Assembly: GCA_013002465.1 (NCBI GenBank)
Contig: JABDJO010000137.1
Location: 1-64,000 of the forward strand
DNA: 64,000 bases
Source: Silicimonas sp.
GTDB taxonomy: Bacteria > Pseudomonadota > Alphaproteobacteria > Rhodobacterales > Rhodobacteraceae
Reading direction: 5' to 3'
Shown: piece by piece, positions 1-9,379 of the stretch
Position numbering within the stretch: position 1 is the first letter of the stretch
How the letters are laid out: the number at the start of each line of letters is the position of its first letter
Translations under genes and position numbers: made by a program
The notes under the pieces: model-generated
Databases searched by the model: none
Seen by the model: only the letters and a program-made list of their open reading frames with translations
Told to the model about the DNA's origin: nothing

Positions 1-119
1 GGACGGCGCTACGACGGCGGGACAGCGCACTTTATCTCTCCAAATCCGAAGCAGATCAGAGCGACGCGCAATCGGCACCAAAGCGCCTGCCCGCGGGGAC
101 GGGCCGGCGCTCGCCCGGC

Positions 120-133
120 GGGGCTGCAGCCCC
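120..133. terminator. GC-rich perfect palindrome downstream of lpdA
   Basis: A perfect 14-base palindrome (GGGGCTGCAGCCCC) lies about 65 bases beyond the lpdA stop, inside a very GC-rich stretch. It could fold as a terminator stem for lpdA, but there is no clean T-tract on either side, so this is only a possible terminator. Nothing else recognisable is in bases 1-197. Confidence 0.25.
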
Positions 134-197
134 TTGATTCCGGGCGGTTGGGCGCGTTTCTCAATCGCTACTTCAGTTCAGAGGAAGCGGACCGCGT

Positions 198-1592
198 TTA
201 AATGTGAAGTGCCCGATCGTATGCCGCCAGCACGCTCTCGTGCATGGCTTCCGAAATCGTCGGATGCGGGAAGACCGTATTCATCAGGTCTTCCTCGGTC
301 GTCTCCAGCTGACGCCCGACCACATATCCCTGTATCATCTCGGTCACTTCCGGCCCGACCATGTGTGCTCCCAAAAGCTCGCCGGTCTTGGCGTCGAAGA
401 TCGTCTTGATCATGCCTTCGGCGTCACCCAAAGCGATGGCCTTGCCGTTGCCGATAAACGGGAAGCGGCCAACCTTGATGTCATAGCCGAGTTCCTTCGC
501 CTTCGCCTCGGTATAGCCGACGCTGGCCACCTGCGGATGGCAATAGGTGCAGCCCGCGATGCTTTCCGGCTTGACCGGATGGGCATGTTTGCCCGCGATC
601 AGCTCGGCCACCATGACACCTTCGTGCGACGCCTTGTGCGCCAGCCAAGGTGCACCCGCGATGTCGCCGATGGCATAGAGCCCGTCGACGCCCGTGCGGC
701 AGAACTCGTCCGTCACGACGTGGGTCCGGTCCACCTTTACGCCCAGCGCCTCCAGCCCCAGCCCTTCGACGTTACCGACGATGCCGACGGCGGAGATTAC
801 CGTGTCGAAGTCCTGCTTTTCGATCTTGCCGCCCGCCTCGATATGCGCGGTCACTTTGCCTGCGGCGCGGTCGAGTTGCTTGACCATGGCTTTTTCCATG
901 ATCTTGATGCCCTGCTTGGTGAAGGACTTCTTAGCGAAGGCCGAAATCTCGGCATCCTCTACCGGCAGCACGCGGTCCATCACCTCGACAACCGTCGTAT
1001 CGGCGCCGAGCGTATTGTAGAAGCTGGCAAATTCGATGCCGATTGCGCCCGATCCGATGACCAGCAGTTTCTTCGGCATGTGCGGCGGTTGCAGCGCGTG
1101 CTTGTAAGTCCAGACCCGGTCGCCGTCAGCCTCCAGCCCGGGCAGTTCTCGGGCACGTGCACCGGTGGCCAGGATGATCGACTTGGCGGCCAGTTCCTCG
1201 GTGCCCTTGTCGGTCTTGACCGAGACCTTGCCCTTTGCGGGGATCGTTGCCTCGCCCATGACGACCTCGACCTTGTTCTTCTTCATCAGATGGCCGACAC
1301 CGCCGTTCAACTGCTTGGCGACCCCGCGCGAGCGTTTGACCACCGCATCCAGATCATAGTCGATGCCGTCAGCCTTCAGGCCGAATTCCTTGGCGCGGTG
1401 CATCAGATGGAAGACCTCGGACGACCGCAAGAGCGCCTTGGTTGGTATGCAGCCCCAATTGAGACAGATGCCTCCCATGTGCTCGCGCTCGACGATGGCG
1501 ACCTTCAGACCAAGCTGGCTGGCCCGGATTGCAGCGACATAGCCACCCGGGCCTGCGCCAATCACCACTACATCGAATGTTTTCGCCGCCAT
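198..1592 (-). CDS. lpdA: dihydrolipoyl dehydrogenase
   Basis: FAD-dependent E3 component of 2-oxoacid dehydrogenase complexes; it reoxidises dihydrolipoamide and passes the electrons to NAD+ in the cytoplasm. The 464-residue protein has the N-terminal FAD-binding GAGPGG motif (about residues 12-17), the redox-active disulfide in CLNWGC (Cys43, Cys48), a second GxGxxG NAD-binding motif near residue 180, and the C-terminal HPTISE motif (about 443-448) with the catalytic His-Glu pair. Length and start match the family. It stands alone here, with no E1 or E2 gene beside it, so which complex it serves cannot be told from this window. Confidence 0.95.
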   Translation of the reverse strand: MAAKTFDVVVIGAGPGGYVAAIRASQLGLKVAIVEREHMGGICLNWGCIPTKALLRSSEVFHLMHRAKEFGLKADGIDYDLDAVVKRSRGVAKQLNGGVGHLMKKNKVEVVMGEATIPAKGKVSVKTDKGTEELAAKSIILATGARARELPGLEADGDRVWTYKHALQPPHMPKKLLVIGSGAIGIEFASFYNTLGADTTVVEVMDRVLPVEDAEISAFAKKSFTKQGIKIMEKAMVKQLDRAAGKVTAHIEAGGKIEKQDFDTVISAVGIVGNVEGLGLEALGVKVDRTHVVTDEFCRTGVDGLYAIGDIAGAPWLAHKASHEGVMVAELIAGKHAHPVKPESIAGCTYCHPQVASVGYTEAKAKELGYDIKVGRFPFIGNGKAIALGDAEGMIKTIFDAKTGELLGAHMVGPEVTEMIQGYVVGRQLETTEEDLMNTVFPHPTISEAMHESVLAAYDRALHI

Positions 1593-1765
1593 ATCATCCT
1601 CCGGCCCAAATTTTGTTTGACGTTAAACTATCTGCCACAGACCGCGACAGAAGTCACCCGCGCGCCGTTGCCGCTGTGGAATACCCGGTATGCGGTCCAA
1701 GCTGACCAATGGCCAAATGGCCGGTCTTGCCAGGGCTATTTTCCGTTCTAAACAATCTTTGGAGC

Positions 1766-1786
1766 GTGAGAGGCGAAACCTCTCAC
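1766..1786. terminator. hairpin downstream of the DUF924 gene
   Basis: An 8-base-pair perfect stem (GTGAGAGG / CCTCTCAC) with a 5-base CGAAA loop lies between lpdA and the DUF924 gene, about 65 bases past the latter's stop. It lacks a clear T-tract on the minus strand, so it may be a terminator or a transcript 3' end. The rest of the 257-base gap 1593-1849 shows nothing I recognise. Confidence 0.35.
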
Positions 1787-1849
1787 ATCAATGCACCGCA
1801 CGCGCGTGTTCAGCGCCAACTCCGACAAAGCCGAACCGAAGCCGTCAGG

Positions 1850-2434
1850 TCAGGCGGCTTCCTTCGCCTTCATCTCGCGCACAATCGAACCATAGCCGCC
1901 CGCATCGAGATAGGCCTGCTCCTCCGCACTGCACTCACGTGACAGGGCCAAGTTGCGCGTTGGGAACCGACCATAGCGCCGGATCACTTCGCGATGCGCC
2001 TTGGCGTGAGGCAGATTGGTCTCGGTACATTCCGGCATCCGCGTCTTGAACAACCGCACTGCACGATCCTGATCCACCAGACACTCTGAATGCATCAGCG
2101 GCATGTAAAAGAACTGGCGCGCCGGTTCGTCGACCCGCATGTCCCAGCCCTTCGATATCGCCGCCTTCGCCGCTGCTCGCGCAAGCTTGTCGCTCGCAAA
2201 AGCCTTCTTCGTGTCTCGGAACATGTTCCGCGAGAATTGATCTGTCAGGATTATGTAGGCCAAGGCGCCGGTCGGATATGTCAACCAAAGCGACAATGAG
2301 CCGTCTATTGCCGCATTGTACACATCTGCAAAACGATCACGTATCGTCTGATCAAGTTCACTACCACCTGCGTACCATCCGGCAGGTCCGGTCTCCTCCA
2401 GCCAAAAGGCCAGAATTTCGTCTGGGTTTGCCAT
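1850..2434 (-). CDS. DUF924 family protein
   Basis: About 194 residues from ATG at 2434, which has a GGTGGTAAGA purine-rich stretch just upstream; a longer in-frame start at 2449 adds five unlikely residues. The sequence begins with the family-typical DEILAFWLEE and contains DQFSRNMFRDT and FFYMPLMHSE, patterns I associate with DUF924, an all-helical TPR-like family of unknown function found in many proteobacteria. No signal peptide or membrane segment is visible, so it should be cytoplasmic. The neighbouring genes are unrelated and give no functional clue. Confidence 0.8.
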   Translation of the reverse strand: MANPDEILAFWLEETGPAGWYAGGSELDQTIRDRFADVYNAAIDGSLSLWLTYPTGALAYIILTDQFSRNMFRDTKKAFASDKLARAAAKAAISKGWDMRVDEPARQFFYMPLMHSECLVDQDRAVRLFKTRMPECTETNLPHAKAHREVIRRYGRFPTRNLALSRECSAEEQAYLDAGGYGSIVREMKAKEAA

Positions 2435-2512
2435 TCTTACCACCATCAAAACACCACCTGCATCCCCCAGGATATTGGAAGCGTTACAACTTATTGGCGG
2501 TCAATCAAGCAT

Positions 2513-3802
2513 TTATCCACCTGACGTTCCGTCTTCTGTGTCACTTTCGGCACTTTCGGCATTATCGACATAGAATTCCTGGGCAAACTCGACCGCAACG
2601 GCCGTCCCTGTTGCCAGAACCGGCGCATAGGCAACGGCGTCATAGTCCTCTTCGCCGGCATAGGCAGAAACACGCTGCGTCATGCGATATCCGACATAAG
2701 CGGCCATAAGAAGCATCATGGTCATCAGGAAGACCCAGAACCCACCGGGTCCGATACCCGACATGGCCCATCCCGTGATGATCGGCCCCAGGATGGCACC
2801 AAGCCCGTTCACGAATATCAACCCGCCCGAGGCCGCCGCCATGTCATCGGTTTCAAGATAGTCGTTGGTATAGGCGATGAGCAGCGCATAAAGCGGGTTC
2901 GATACACCGCCCATCAAGAAGGCGGCAACCAGGCTGACCTCGAACGTGCCGCCGGAAAGCCAGCCGATCAAGCCCGCAATGACCCCTCCGATGGCAGATA
3001 CCAAAATCAGCACCCGGCGATCCATGCGATCAGACAACCAGCCGATGGGGAATTGCAGGACCATGCCGCCAAGAAAAATTGCCGAAACAAACATCGAAAT
3101 CTGGGCCACGCTCAACCCGGCCTCGGTACCATAGATCGAGGCCATGCCGAATTGGGCGGCAAAGATCAGCCCCAGAAGGAACATGCCGACGATCCCGGTC
3201 GGCGATATCCGATAAAGCGACATCAAATCCATGGCCTTGGCGGTTTCGAAGGCAGGCGTCGGGGTTGCCGCCAACAAAATTGGGGCAAATGACAAAGACA
3301 CCAGCACCGAAGGAATGACGAAAAGCACGAATCCGGCCGGGTCGGCCACGTTCAGAAGTGCCTGGCTGGATACGATGCCCAACATCTGAACGATCATGTA
3401 AAGCGACAGGGCCTTGCCACGATTTTCGTTGGATGACGCATTGTTCAACCAACTTTCGGCAGTCACATAGACGCCGGAAAACGAAAACCCGAAAACAACA
3501 CGCAGGAGAATCCACGCCCAGGGTTCTGTAAGCGTTGGATAAAGGATCAAAACCGCCGAAATGAACGAACCAAGGGCGGCGAATACACGCACATGGCCAA
3601 CGCGGCGTATCAGTTCTGGCGCCATGCGTGACCCGAACAGAAACCCGATAAAATAGGCCGAGGTAATAACCGCCAACTGCCCGGTCGAGAAATTCTCGAT
3701 TGCGCCCCGGATCCCAATCAGCGATCCCTGAAGTCCATTGCCGACCATCAGCAACAGCATTCCAAGCATCAGCGCCCAGGCGCTGCCCATGACCTGCAAC
3801 AT
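2513..3802 (-). CDS. MFS transporter, YcaD/YfkF-like
   Basis: A 429-residue integral membrane protein with about twelve hydrophobic segments. The typical MFS loop signature between helices 2 and 3 is present in degenerate form (GSRMAPELIRRVGH), and a second-half counterpart reads GWLSDRMDRR. The VYVTAESWLN stretch in the first half resembles the YcaD/YfkF branch of major facilitators. The last 50 residues are a soluble, Asp/Glu-rich cytoplasmic tail. Substrate unknown. It is separated from queA by about 90 bases and may be transcribed alone or with it. Confidence 0.85.
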   Translation of the reverse strand: MLQVMGSAWALMLGMLLLMVGNGLQGSLIGIRGAIENFSTGQLAVITSAYFIGFLFGSRMAPELIRRVGHVRVFAALGSFISAVLILYPTLTEPWAWILLRVVFGFSFSGVYVTAESWLNNASSNENRGKALSLYMIVQMLGIVSSQALLNVADPAGFVLFVIPSVLVSLSFAPILLAATPTPAFETAKAMDLMSLYRISPTGIVGMFLLGLIFAAQFGMASIYGTEAGLSVAQISMFVSAIFLGGMVLQFPIGWLSDRMDRRVLILVSAIGGVIAGLIGWLSGGTFEVSLVAAFLMGGVSNPLYALLIAYTNDYLETDDMAAASGGLIFVNGLGAILGPIITGWAMSGIGPGGFWVFLMTMMLLMAAYVGYRMTQRVSAYAGEEDYDAVAYAPVLATGTAVAVEFAQEFYVDNAESAESDTEDGTSGG

Positions 3803-3895
3803 CGCAATGCTCCGTTTTGCAAGGCCCCGGTACCGGGTAATAGAATGCCCTACCCGCTTGTCTGCGACTGAACGATGTCGTTTCCAGCCTTGGTA

Positions 3896-4951
3896 TCAGC
3901 TCTCCGGCATCAAGAGAGAGGCATCGCCATAGGAAAAGAAACGATAGTTCTCGGCGATCGCGTGGGCATAGACCTCGCGGATGCGTTCTGCCCCAAGAAA
4001 GGCTGAAACCAGCATCATCAGGGTCGATTTCGGCAGGTGGAAATTCGTCATCAGCGCATTCGCGATCCGAAACCTGTGCCCCGGCGTGATGAAGATGTCG
4101 GTTGACCCTTTCCAGGGCGCAAGATCGCCTGCCGGGTTTGCAGCGGTTTCGATCAGACGAAGCGCAGTTGTACCCACGGGGACGATGCGACCGCCGACGG
4201 CCTTCGTTTGGTTAATTTCCCGAGCAGCACTTGCCGTGATCTCGCCGCGCTCCGCATGCATCTTATGTTGGGAAATATCGTCAGTCTTCACCGGCAGAAA
4301 AGTCCCCGCACCGACATGAAGGGTGACATAACTGCGCTCGATGCCCGCTGCATCCAGGGCTGCGATCAGCGCATCGTCGAAATGGAGCGAGGCGGTCGGT
4401 GCGGCCACGGCCCCGCTTTGCCGCGCCCAAAGGGTCTGGTAATCTTGATTGTCTCGTTCGTCTGCCGGACGCCGACCCTCGATATATGGCGGCAGCGGCA
4501 TTGCTCCGGTCTTGCCCAAAGCTGCGTCGAAATCATCGCCTGCCAGGTTAAAACGCAAAACCCCCGTGCCTGCGTCCCGCCCTTCCACAGTCGCGCTAAG
4601 GTCAGAAGAAAACACAACCGTCTCGCCATCACGCACTTTTTTCAGCGGCTTCAAAAGAGCCGACCACGCGCCGTCGGCACGGGGCTCCAGAAGTGTCACT
4701 TCGATCCGCGCCTGGGTTGATCCTTCCGCCCCTTCGCGCTGACGAAGACCCGAAAGGCGGGCGGGAATGACTTTGGTGTCATTCAAGACCAGACGGTCCC
4801 CCCTATGAAGAAATGAAGGCAAATCAATGGATCGCGCATCCGTCAACGTCCAGGGCGTTGCCACCATTAGCCGCGAGGATGAACGAGGCCGCGCCGGGCG
4901 AGTCGCGATCAAGCTTTCGGGCAGATCAAAGTCGAAATCGGAAAGCTGCAC
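3896..4951 (-). CDS. queA: S-adenosylmethionine:tRNA ribosyltransferase-isomerase
   Basis: Transfers and isomerises the ribosyl moiety of SAM onto 7-aminomethyl-7-deazaguanine in tRNA, giving epoxyqueuosine in the wobble position. At 351 residues it has the normal family length; it begins with the typical [14 protein letters not shown] and carries [28 protein letters not shown] and the [13 protein letters not shown] motif near the C-terminus. The start codon is 6 bases from the stop of the upstream AsmA-like gene, so the two are probably co-transcribed. No other queuosine gene is in the window. Confidence 0.95.
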   Translation of the reverse strand: MQLSDFDFDLPESLIATRPARPRSSSRLMVATPWTLTDARSIDLPSFLHRGDRLVLNDTKVIPARLSGLRQREGAEGSTQARIEVTLLEPRADGAWSALLKPLKKVRDGETVVFSSDLSATVEGRDAGTGVLRFNLAGDDFDAALGKTGAMPLPPYIEGRRPADERDNQDYQTLWARQSGAVAAPTASLHFDDALIAALDAAGIERSYVTLHVGAGTFLPVKTDDISQHKMHAERGEITASAAREINQTKAVGGRIVPVGTTALRLIETAANPAGDLAPWKGSTDIFITPGHRFRIANALMTNFHLPKSTLMMLVSAFLGAERIREVYAHAIAENYRFFSYGDASLLMPES

Positions 4952-4957
4952 GAGCGG

Positions 4958-7900
4958 TCACTCTCGTCCGGGAGCGGAGCGGCGGAAAATCTGGCGAAAC
5001 GCCCCCGGCGTGAAAATCGACAAGGGGTTCACTCCGACGCGCGGGTCATCCACCGATCCTGTCATCCGATAGTTAAAGCCGAAAAGCCCCTCGCCACGCC
5101 GGGTCAGAACCGAGCCGATGGCGTTCACAAAATAGACCGGGGAAATGACACCACGAAAATCCATGTCCTTGCTCACAAAGTCGTAAATTCCGTCAGCCGA
5201 GATCCCAAGCGAGCCCCCGACGGCGGCTGCCTGCAGCAACTGGATCCGGCGGCGCGTGAGGCGAAAGCTGCCGTCAACAGTGTCAAATCTGATACCCGGG
5301 CCATCCAATTGGTCCAAAAGCCCGACAACGCTGATGGCATCCAGAAGATCCGCCATAACCGGTGCTTTTCTCAGTCGGATGTCCTCGATCAGAAACTGGC
5401 CGTCGTAAGTACCGCCTGGCGCCCCTACCACCGGCGTCAGCACGACATCCAACGTGCCACCACGGGCATTGGGTGTAATCCCCGCGTCCTTGATGACCCC
5501 GGCAGCACTTGCCGATTGCACACGGATCGACGTGCCACCGTTGGCCGGTGCCAGGTTTCCACTGACGGCGGTTCCGCCATTCACGCGGCCCTCGAAATCG
5601 CCGGACAAACCGGCACGCCCCTGCTGGATTTGTCCGATCATGGGTGAAAGGCTGACGCTGTCGGACACGATCAACCGATCAAGCGTCAAATCAATAGCAC
5701 CGGCCCCAGCCCCATCACCGCCTGCATCACTGTTCAGATCCAATTGGCGAAGATCCAGGGTGCCACCTGTCACGGCAATGTTTGCGCCTCTTTCGCCGGG
5801 GGTAAGCCTGACCGAAGCATCCAGCCACTGGCCGACCTCCATTCTTTCAAAATCGGCGCCCGTGAATCCGTCGTCCGAGAAATCCAAAGTGCCTGCCAAT
5901 GAAAACCCGGGAACCGACAATTCAAGCGACCGTACTTGCGGCACTTCGCCCAGGCTGGCATCGACGTTCAGATTGCCCTTGGTGGATGCGGGTTTGCTGA
6001 TCCCAAGTGATGGCAGGGACATTGAAAGGCCGGCAAGGTCCGAACTCAAGGCCAGTTCGGGTGGTGCATCAACCGGCAATGCTAGATCATAATCCGCATC
6101 GGTCTGCCCCGACACAAACCCGTTAGGTAGCGGAAGATCAAACGCCTCGACCGCAGCATTCGACAGGGCGATGGACCCCGTTATGCGGCCACCATTTGCT
6201 GCCGCGTCGCCGAAAGGTTGCCACCAATCCACCGTCAGCGGCACCCCATCGAGGCTGGCCGCACCCTGCAAGCCAACACCGCTTGGGTCTGCCTGCAGAC
6301 TGAGGGCCTTGGAAACGAGACTCCGCCCCTCGACCAAATTGCGTGACTGAATGTTGCGAAGTTCGGCGGTGACCGAATAGCTGACCTCGTCGTTCTTGAT
6401 ACCGTCCTTCAACGGTAGACGAACAACCGCCGTGGCCACGGCGTCGGCGTCCGCGATATCGACAGGCCGTTTGGCCCGCTCCATGATCCTGAGCGGACGG
6501 TTGTTCAGCACTGACAAAGCAGCCGTCAAGGGCCCGCGCGCCTTGACCCTGATCGCCCCCCAGGCTGGCTTTGGCCGCACGTCAGCGACCGAGAACACCG
6601 AACCGCTGGCGTCCAGCCGCTGTCCGCTTGACGCGGTCACGCCACCGGAAAGAACGGCCAGTGTAAAATCGAAATCCTGTAACGCAGCCCGCCCCCTGAC
6701 ATCGGTCAGCTCGGGCATATTCGGCAGGAACCGAGCGACCCCATCTTCAAATTCGAAACTCAAGGAAAGGTCGGGTCTTTCACCGGTCTGAAAACGCAAT
6801 GCCGCGGCGGGATTCAGAACGCGGCCCGCCTTCAGATTTCGACTTAACCAGGTACGGGTGATCGGAGAGACCTTGAGCGGCCAAAGCTCCAGCACCCGCT
6901 TTGATGATATTTCGCGTGTGGTGGCGTCGATAGCCGCATGCCAGCCGCCTGTTCGCGCTTCAATTCGGCCCTTGGCGTGAACCGGCGTGCCTTTGTTGTC
7001 GATGACCAATTGGGCAAGTTCGACCGTAAATGGATCAAGTCGAAGACGCATGTCCGCGCGAAGATCATTGAAACTGACCGGGCCCGAGAACACGTCGCCC
7101 CCGTCGTAGTCCAGCGCCTCGACCTGGAATTGCCCAAGAAACGCCTTCGGCCAAAGTCCGTCGAACTCGCTAAGGTACGAATGACCGGTGGCCATGACGC
7201 GGCCGTCCAGTCCCGCAAACTCGATCTGGCTGAAATCAATGCGTTGAGCGGCGGGATCAAATGTGAAATATGCTTTGGCCGCATCAAATTCCGCAGGGGG
7301 AATGTCTTCGGCCGGGCGCAAGGCCCCACTTGCAATGTCCAGTGTGCCCGCAAAAGACGCCAGCGCTCCATCGGGGTCAATCTCGGTTCGCACCGCGCCC
7401 GAGATTGGTGCGTTCAGGACAGCCAGCCACGACAAAATTGGCGACTGCAATGCGATATCGGCAGCCGCCATATCCGAAATGTTCACGCCCAAGGACACAC
7501 GCCCGGTTTCCCGGCTGCGCGACAACGACAACTGCATCCCGGCGATGCTATCGGTTCCGTTGAACACATCCGAAGTTACGGAAAGCGAAATTGCATCCTC
7601 CGCTTTTCTGACCACCGCCGTTGCATTCGTCGCCTGCCAGATACGGCCACTGCGGGCGTCTTCCAGCGTGATGACCACGCCACCGGCCCTGACTTCTTCC
7701 AGAGTGCGAAACGCCTGCCGATCCAAAATCTGCTCGATCCGCGCCAACAGATCGGGCAGGTTTGCCGATTCACTTTCGGAAAACGTGTTTGAACTCAGGG
7801 TGAAACTACCGTCAGTCTGGCGCCGAATGGTGATCTGAGCGCCGGCGAGAAGAAGGGTCGAGGCCGCGACCTGACCTCGCAATAATCGACTTGCCGAAAT

Positions 7901-8251
7901 TTCAGCGCCGATGCGGTTCAACTGAACAACGGCGCCGCCGTGTACGTCCGAAATCCCAATGTCGGACAATAGGATTTGCGGCACACCATCGCGCCCGACA
8001 GCAAACTCCATTGCACCCAACGACAGCGATGCCCCGGTCATGCGCGAGTTCACTCTCTCTTCCACGTAGTTGCGCACAAACTCGGGCATTGGAACAGACC
8101 GGCCGGTCAAGGCCAATGACAGAACAAGAAATACCAGCCCCGCCACCGTAAGTGACATGACCACGCCAAAACCCATCCTGGCAGGGCGTCTGTCGCCCCG
8201 CCATTTGCGTGTCGGGGCTGTTGGTTCGCTCTTGTCGTCTTCTTGGGACAT
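4958..8251 (-). CDS. large AsmA/YhdP-like membrane-anchored protein
   Basis: A 1097-residue protein with one N-terminal membrane segment (about residues 28-48) after a short basic cytoplasmic stretch, followed by a very long predicted periplasmic part made of repetitive beta-strand-type sequence. Size and layout match the DUF3971 / AsmA-like C-terminal family (YhdP type), which belongs to the bridge-like proteins thought to carry phospholipids across the periplasm to the outer membrane. The conserved C-terminal part (about residues 960-1085) reads as the AsmA C-terminal domain, with DFRGVISPVYFVNAIGS. Placing it upstream of queA is likely only an operon convenience. Confidence 0.8.
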   Translation of the reverse strand: MSQEDDKSEPTAPTRKWRGDRRPARMGFGVVMSLTVAGLVFLVLSLALTGRSVPMPEFVRNYVEERVNSRMTGASLSLGAMEFAVGRDGVPQILLSDIGISDVHGGAVVQLNRIGAEISASRLLRGQVAASTLLLAGAQITIRRQTDGSFTLSSNTFSESESANLPDLLARIEQILDRQAFRTLEEVRAGGVVITLEDARSGRIWQATNATAVVRKAEDAISLSVTSDVFNGTDSIAGMQLSLSRSRETGRVSLGVNISDMAAADIALQSPILSWLAVLNAPISGAVRTEIDPDGALASFAGTLDIASGALRPAEDIPPAEFDAAKAYFTFDPAAQRIDFSQIEFAGLDGRVMATGHSYLSEFDGLWPKAFLGQFQVEALDYDGGDVFSGPVSFNDLRADMRLRLDPFTVELAQLVIDNKGTPVHAKGRIEARTGGWHAAIDATTREISSKRVLELWPLKVSPITRTWLSRNLKAGRVLNPAAALRFQTGERPDLSLSFEFEDGVARFLPNMPELTDVRGRAALQDFDFTLAVLSGGVTASSGQRLDASGSVFSVADVRPKPAWGAIRVKARGPLTAALSVLNNRPLRIMERAKRPVDIADADAVATAVVRLPLKDGIKNDEVSYSVTAELRNIQSRNLVEGRSLVSKALSLQADPSGVGLQGAASLDGVPLTVDWWQPFGDAAANGGRITGSIALSNAAVEAFDLPLPNGFVSGQTDADYDLALPVDAPPELALSSDLAGLSMSLPSLGISKPASTKGNLNVDASLGEVPQVRSLELSVPGFSLAGTLDFSDDGFTGADFERMEVGQWLDASVRLTPGERGANIAVTGGTLDLRQLDLNSDAGGDGAGAGAIDLTLDRLIVSDSVSLSPMIGQIQQGRAGLSGDFEGRVNGGTAVSGNLAPANGGTSIRVQSASAAGVIKDAGITPNARGGTLDVVLTPVVGAPGGTYDGQFLIEDIRLRKAPVMADLLDAISVVGLLDQLDGPGIRFDTVDGSFRLTRRRIQLLQAAAVGGSLGISADGIYDFVSKDMDFRGVISPVYFVNAIGSVLTRRGEGLFGFNYRMTGSVDDPRVGVNPLSIFTPGAFRQIFRRSAPGRE

Positions 8252-8402
8252 GCTGCTCCTCGTCCGGGATGTATTCTCTGACGTTCCGTATTAAAACCCA
8301 ACAGGAAAACTGATGGATCAAGCCATTCGGTTGGACGGACACACCGGACATCTGCGACGGTTCCATTGTCAGATGATTTGAACAAGGAAGCAGGGGGAAA
8401 GC

Positions 8403-9218
8403 ATGTCGATGCCGACATTGACCGACATGGCCATTTCGGTTCTGGAAACGGCGGATGGTCGCGCGAAAACCGCACTCAGCCGAGCCCATGCCGCCACTTG
8501 GTTTGCAGCCGGAAACTCAGATGATGCAATCGCCATCGGAAGTGGCGCACCGCCGCTTCGTCCTGCGCGGCCAGACCAACCCGCACTTTTGAACCCGCGT
8601 GATGTCCCAAAGCGCAAGCCCGGTACGCCCGAGGGTCGGATCGCCTTGCTGCATGCTGTCGCCCATATCGAGCTGAACGCGGTCGATTTGCATTGGGACC
8701 TGATCGCTCGGTTCGGGCACTTGCCTATGCCCGCCGGATTCTATGACGATTGGGTGAAGGCTGCGGACGAAGAATCGAAACATTTCAATCTTGTGTCGGA
8801 CTGTCTTGAAGCAAATGGCAGCCACTATGGCGCTTTGCCGGCTCATGCCGGCATGTGGCGCGCTGCCGAAGATACAGTTGACGATGTGATGGGGCGACTG
8901 GCCGTCGTCCCGATGGTGCTTGAAGCGCGCGGACTGGACGTCACCCCCGGGATGATCGCCGTTTTCAAGAAAGCGGGGGCGGATCAGGCGGTTGCCGCGC
9001 TTGAAACCATCTATGCCGAGGAAGTTGGCCATGTGGCCTATGGATCGAAATGGTTCCATTTTCTTTGCGGTCGCGACAACCTTGATCCCAAACCCACCTT
9101 TCACGCCCTTGTCCGAAAATACTTCCACGGACCACTGAAGCCGCCATTCAACGAAGAAAAGCGCGCCGAAGCCGGACTTCCGCCAGACTTTTACTGGCCA
9201 CTCAGCGAAACAGGCTGA
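8403..9218 (+). CDS. ferritin-like DUF455 family protein
   Basis: A 271-residue soluble protein. Residues about 80-240 contain four helices with acidic/His pairs typical of a ferritin-like di-iron protein: HAVAHIELNAVD, AADEESKHF, LEARGLD and EEVGHVAYG. These match DUF455 (also annotated as a rubrerythrin-like family). A di-iron oxidase, hydroxylase or storage role is inferred from the fold; the substrate is unknown. It is divergent from the AsmA-like gene, with a 151-base shared intergenic region that must hold both promoters. Confidence 0.8.
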   Translation: MSMPTLTDMAISVLETADGRAKTALSRAHAATWFAAGNSDDAIAIGSGAPPLRPARPDQPALLNPRDVPKRKPGTPEGRIALLHAVAHIELNAVDLHWDLIARFGHLPMPAGFYDDWVKAADEESKHFNLVSDCLEANGSHYGALPAHAGMWRAAEDTVDDVMGRLAVVPMVLEARGLDVTPGMIAVFKKAGADQAVAALETIYAEEVGHVAYGSKWFHFLCGRDNLDPKPTFHALVRKYFHGPLKPPFNEEKRAEAGLPPDFYWPLSETG

Positions 9219-9379
9219 TCTATCGGCAAGAAACCGCCTATTTTTCGCGGTCTTAACCACCTTGGGTCAGCATCCTTGCCTGACATTTGCGCAACCATTA
9301 TCACGGATTTGGAGTGCAGGCCGGGACGGGCTTGCGCCGTTGTTTTAGGGGCATGGGACAGGACCTTGTGACGCTATTT

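Noticed and set aside
204-1751. Long plus-strand frame of 515 codons over lpdA
   Set aside because: Complement of lpdA; no family motifs on this strand and lpdA is unambiguous. High GC in third positions causes long shadow frames.
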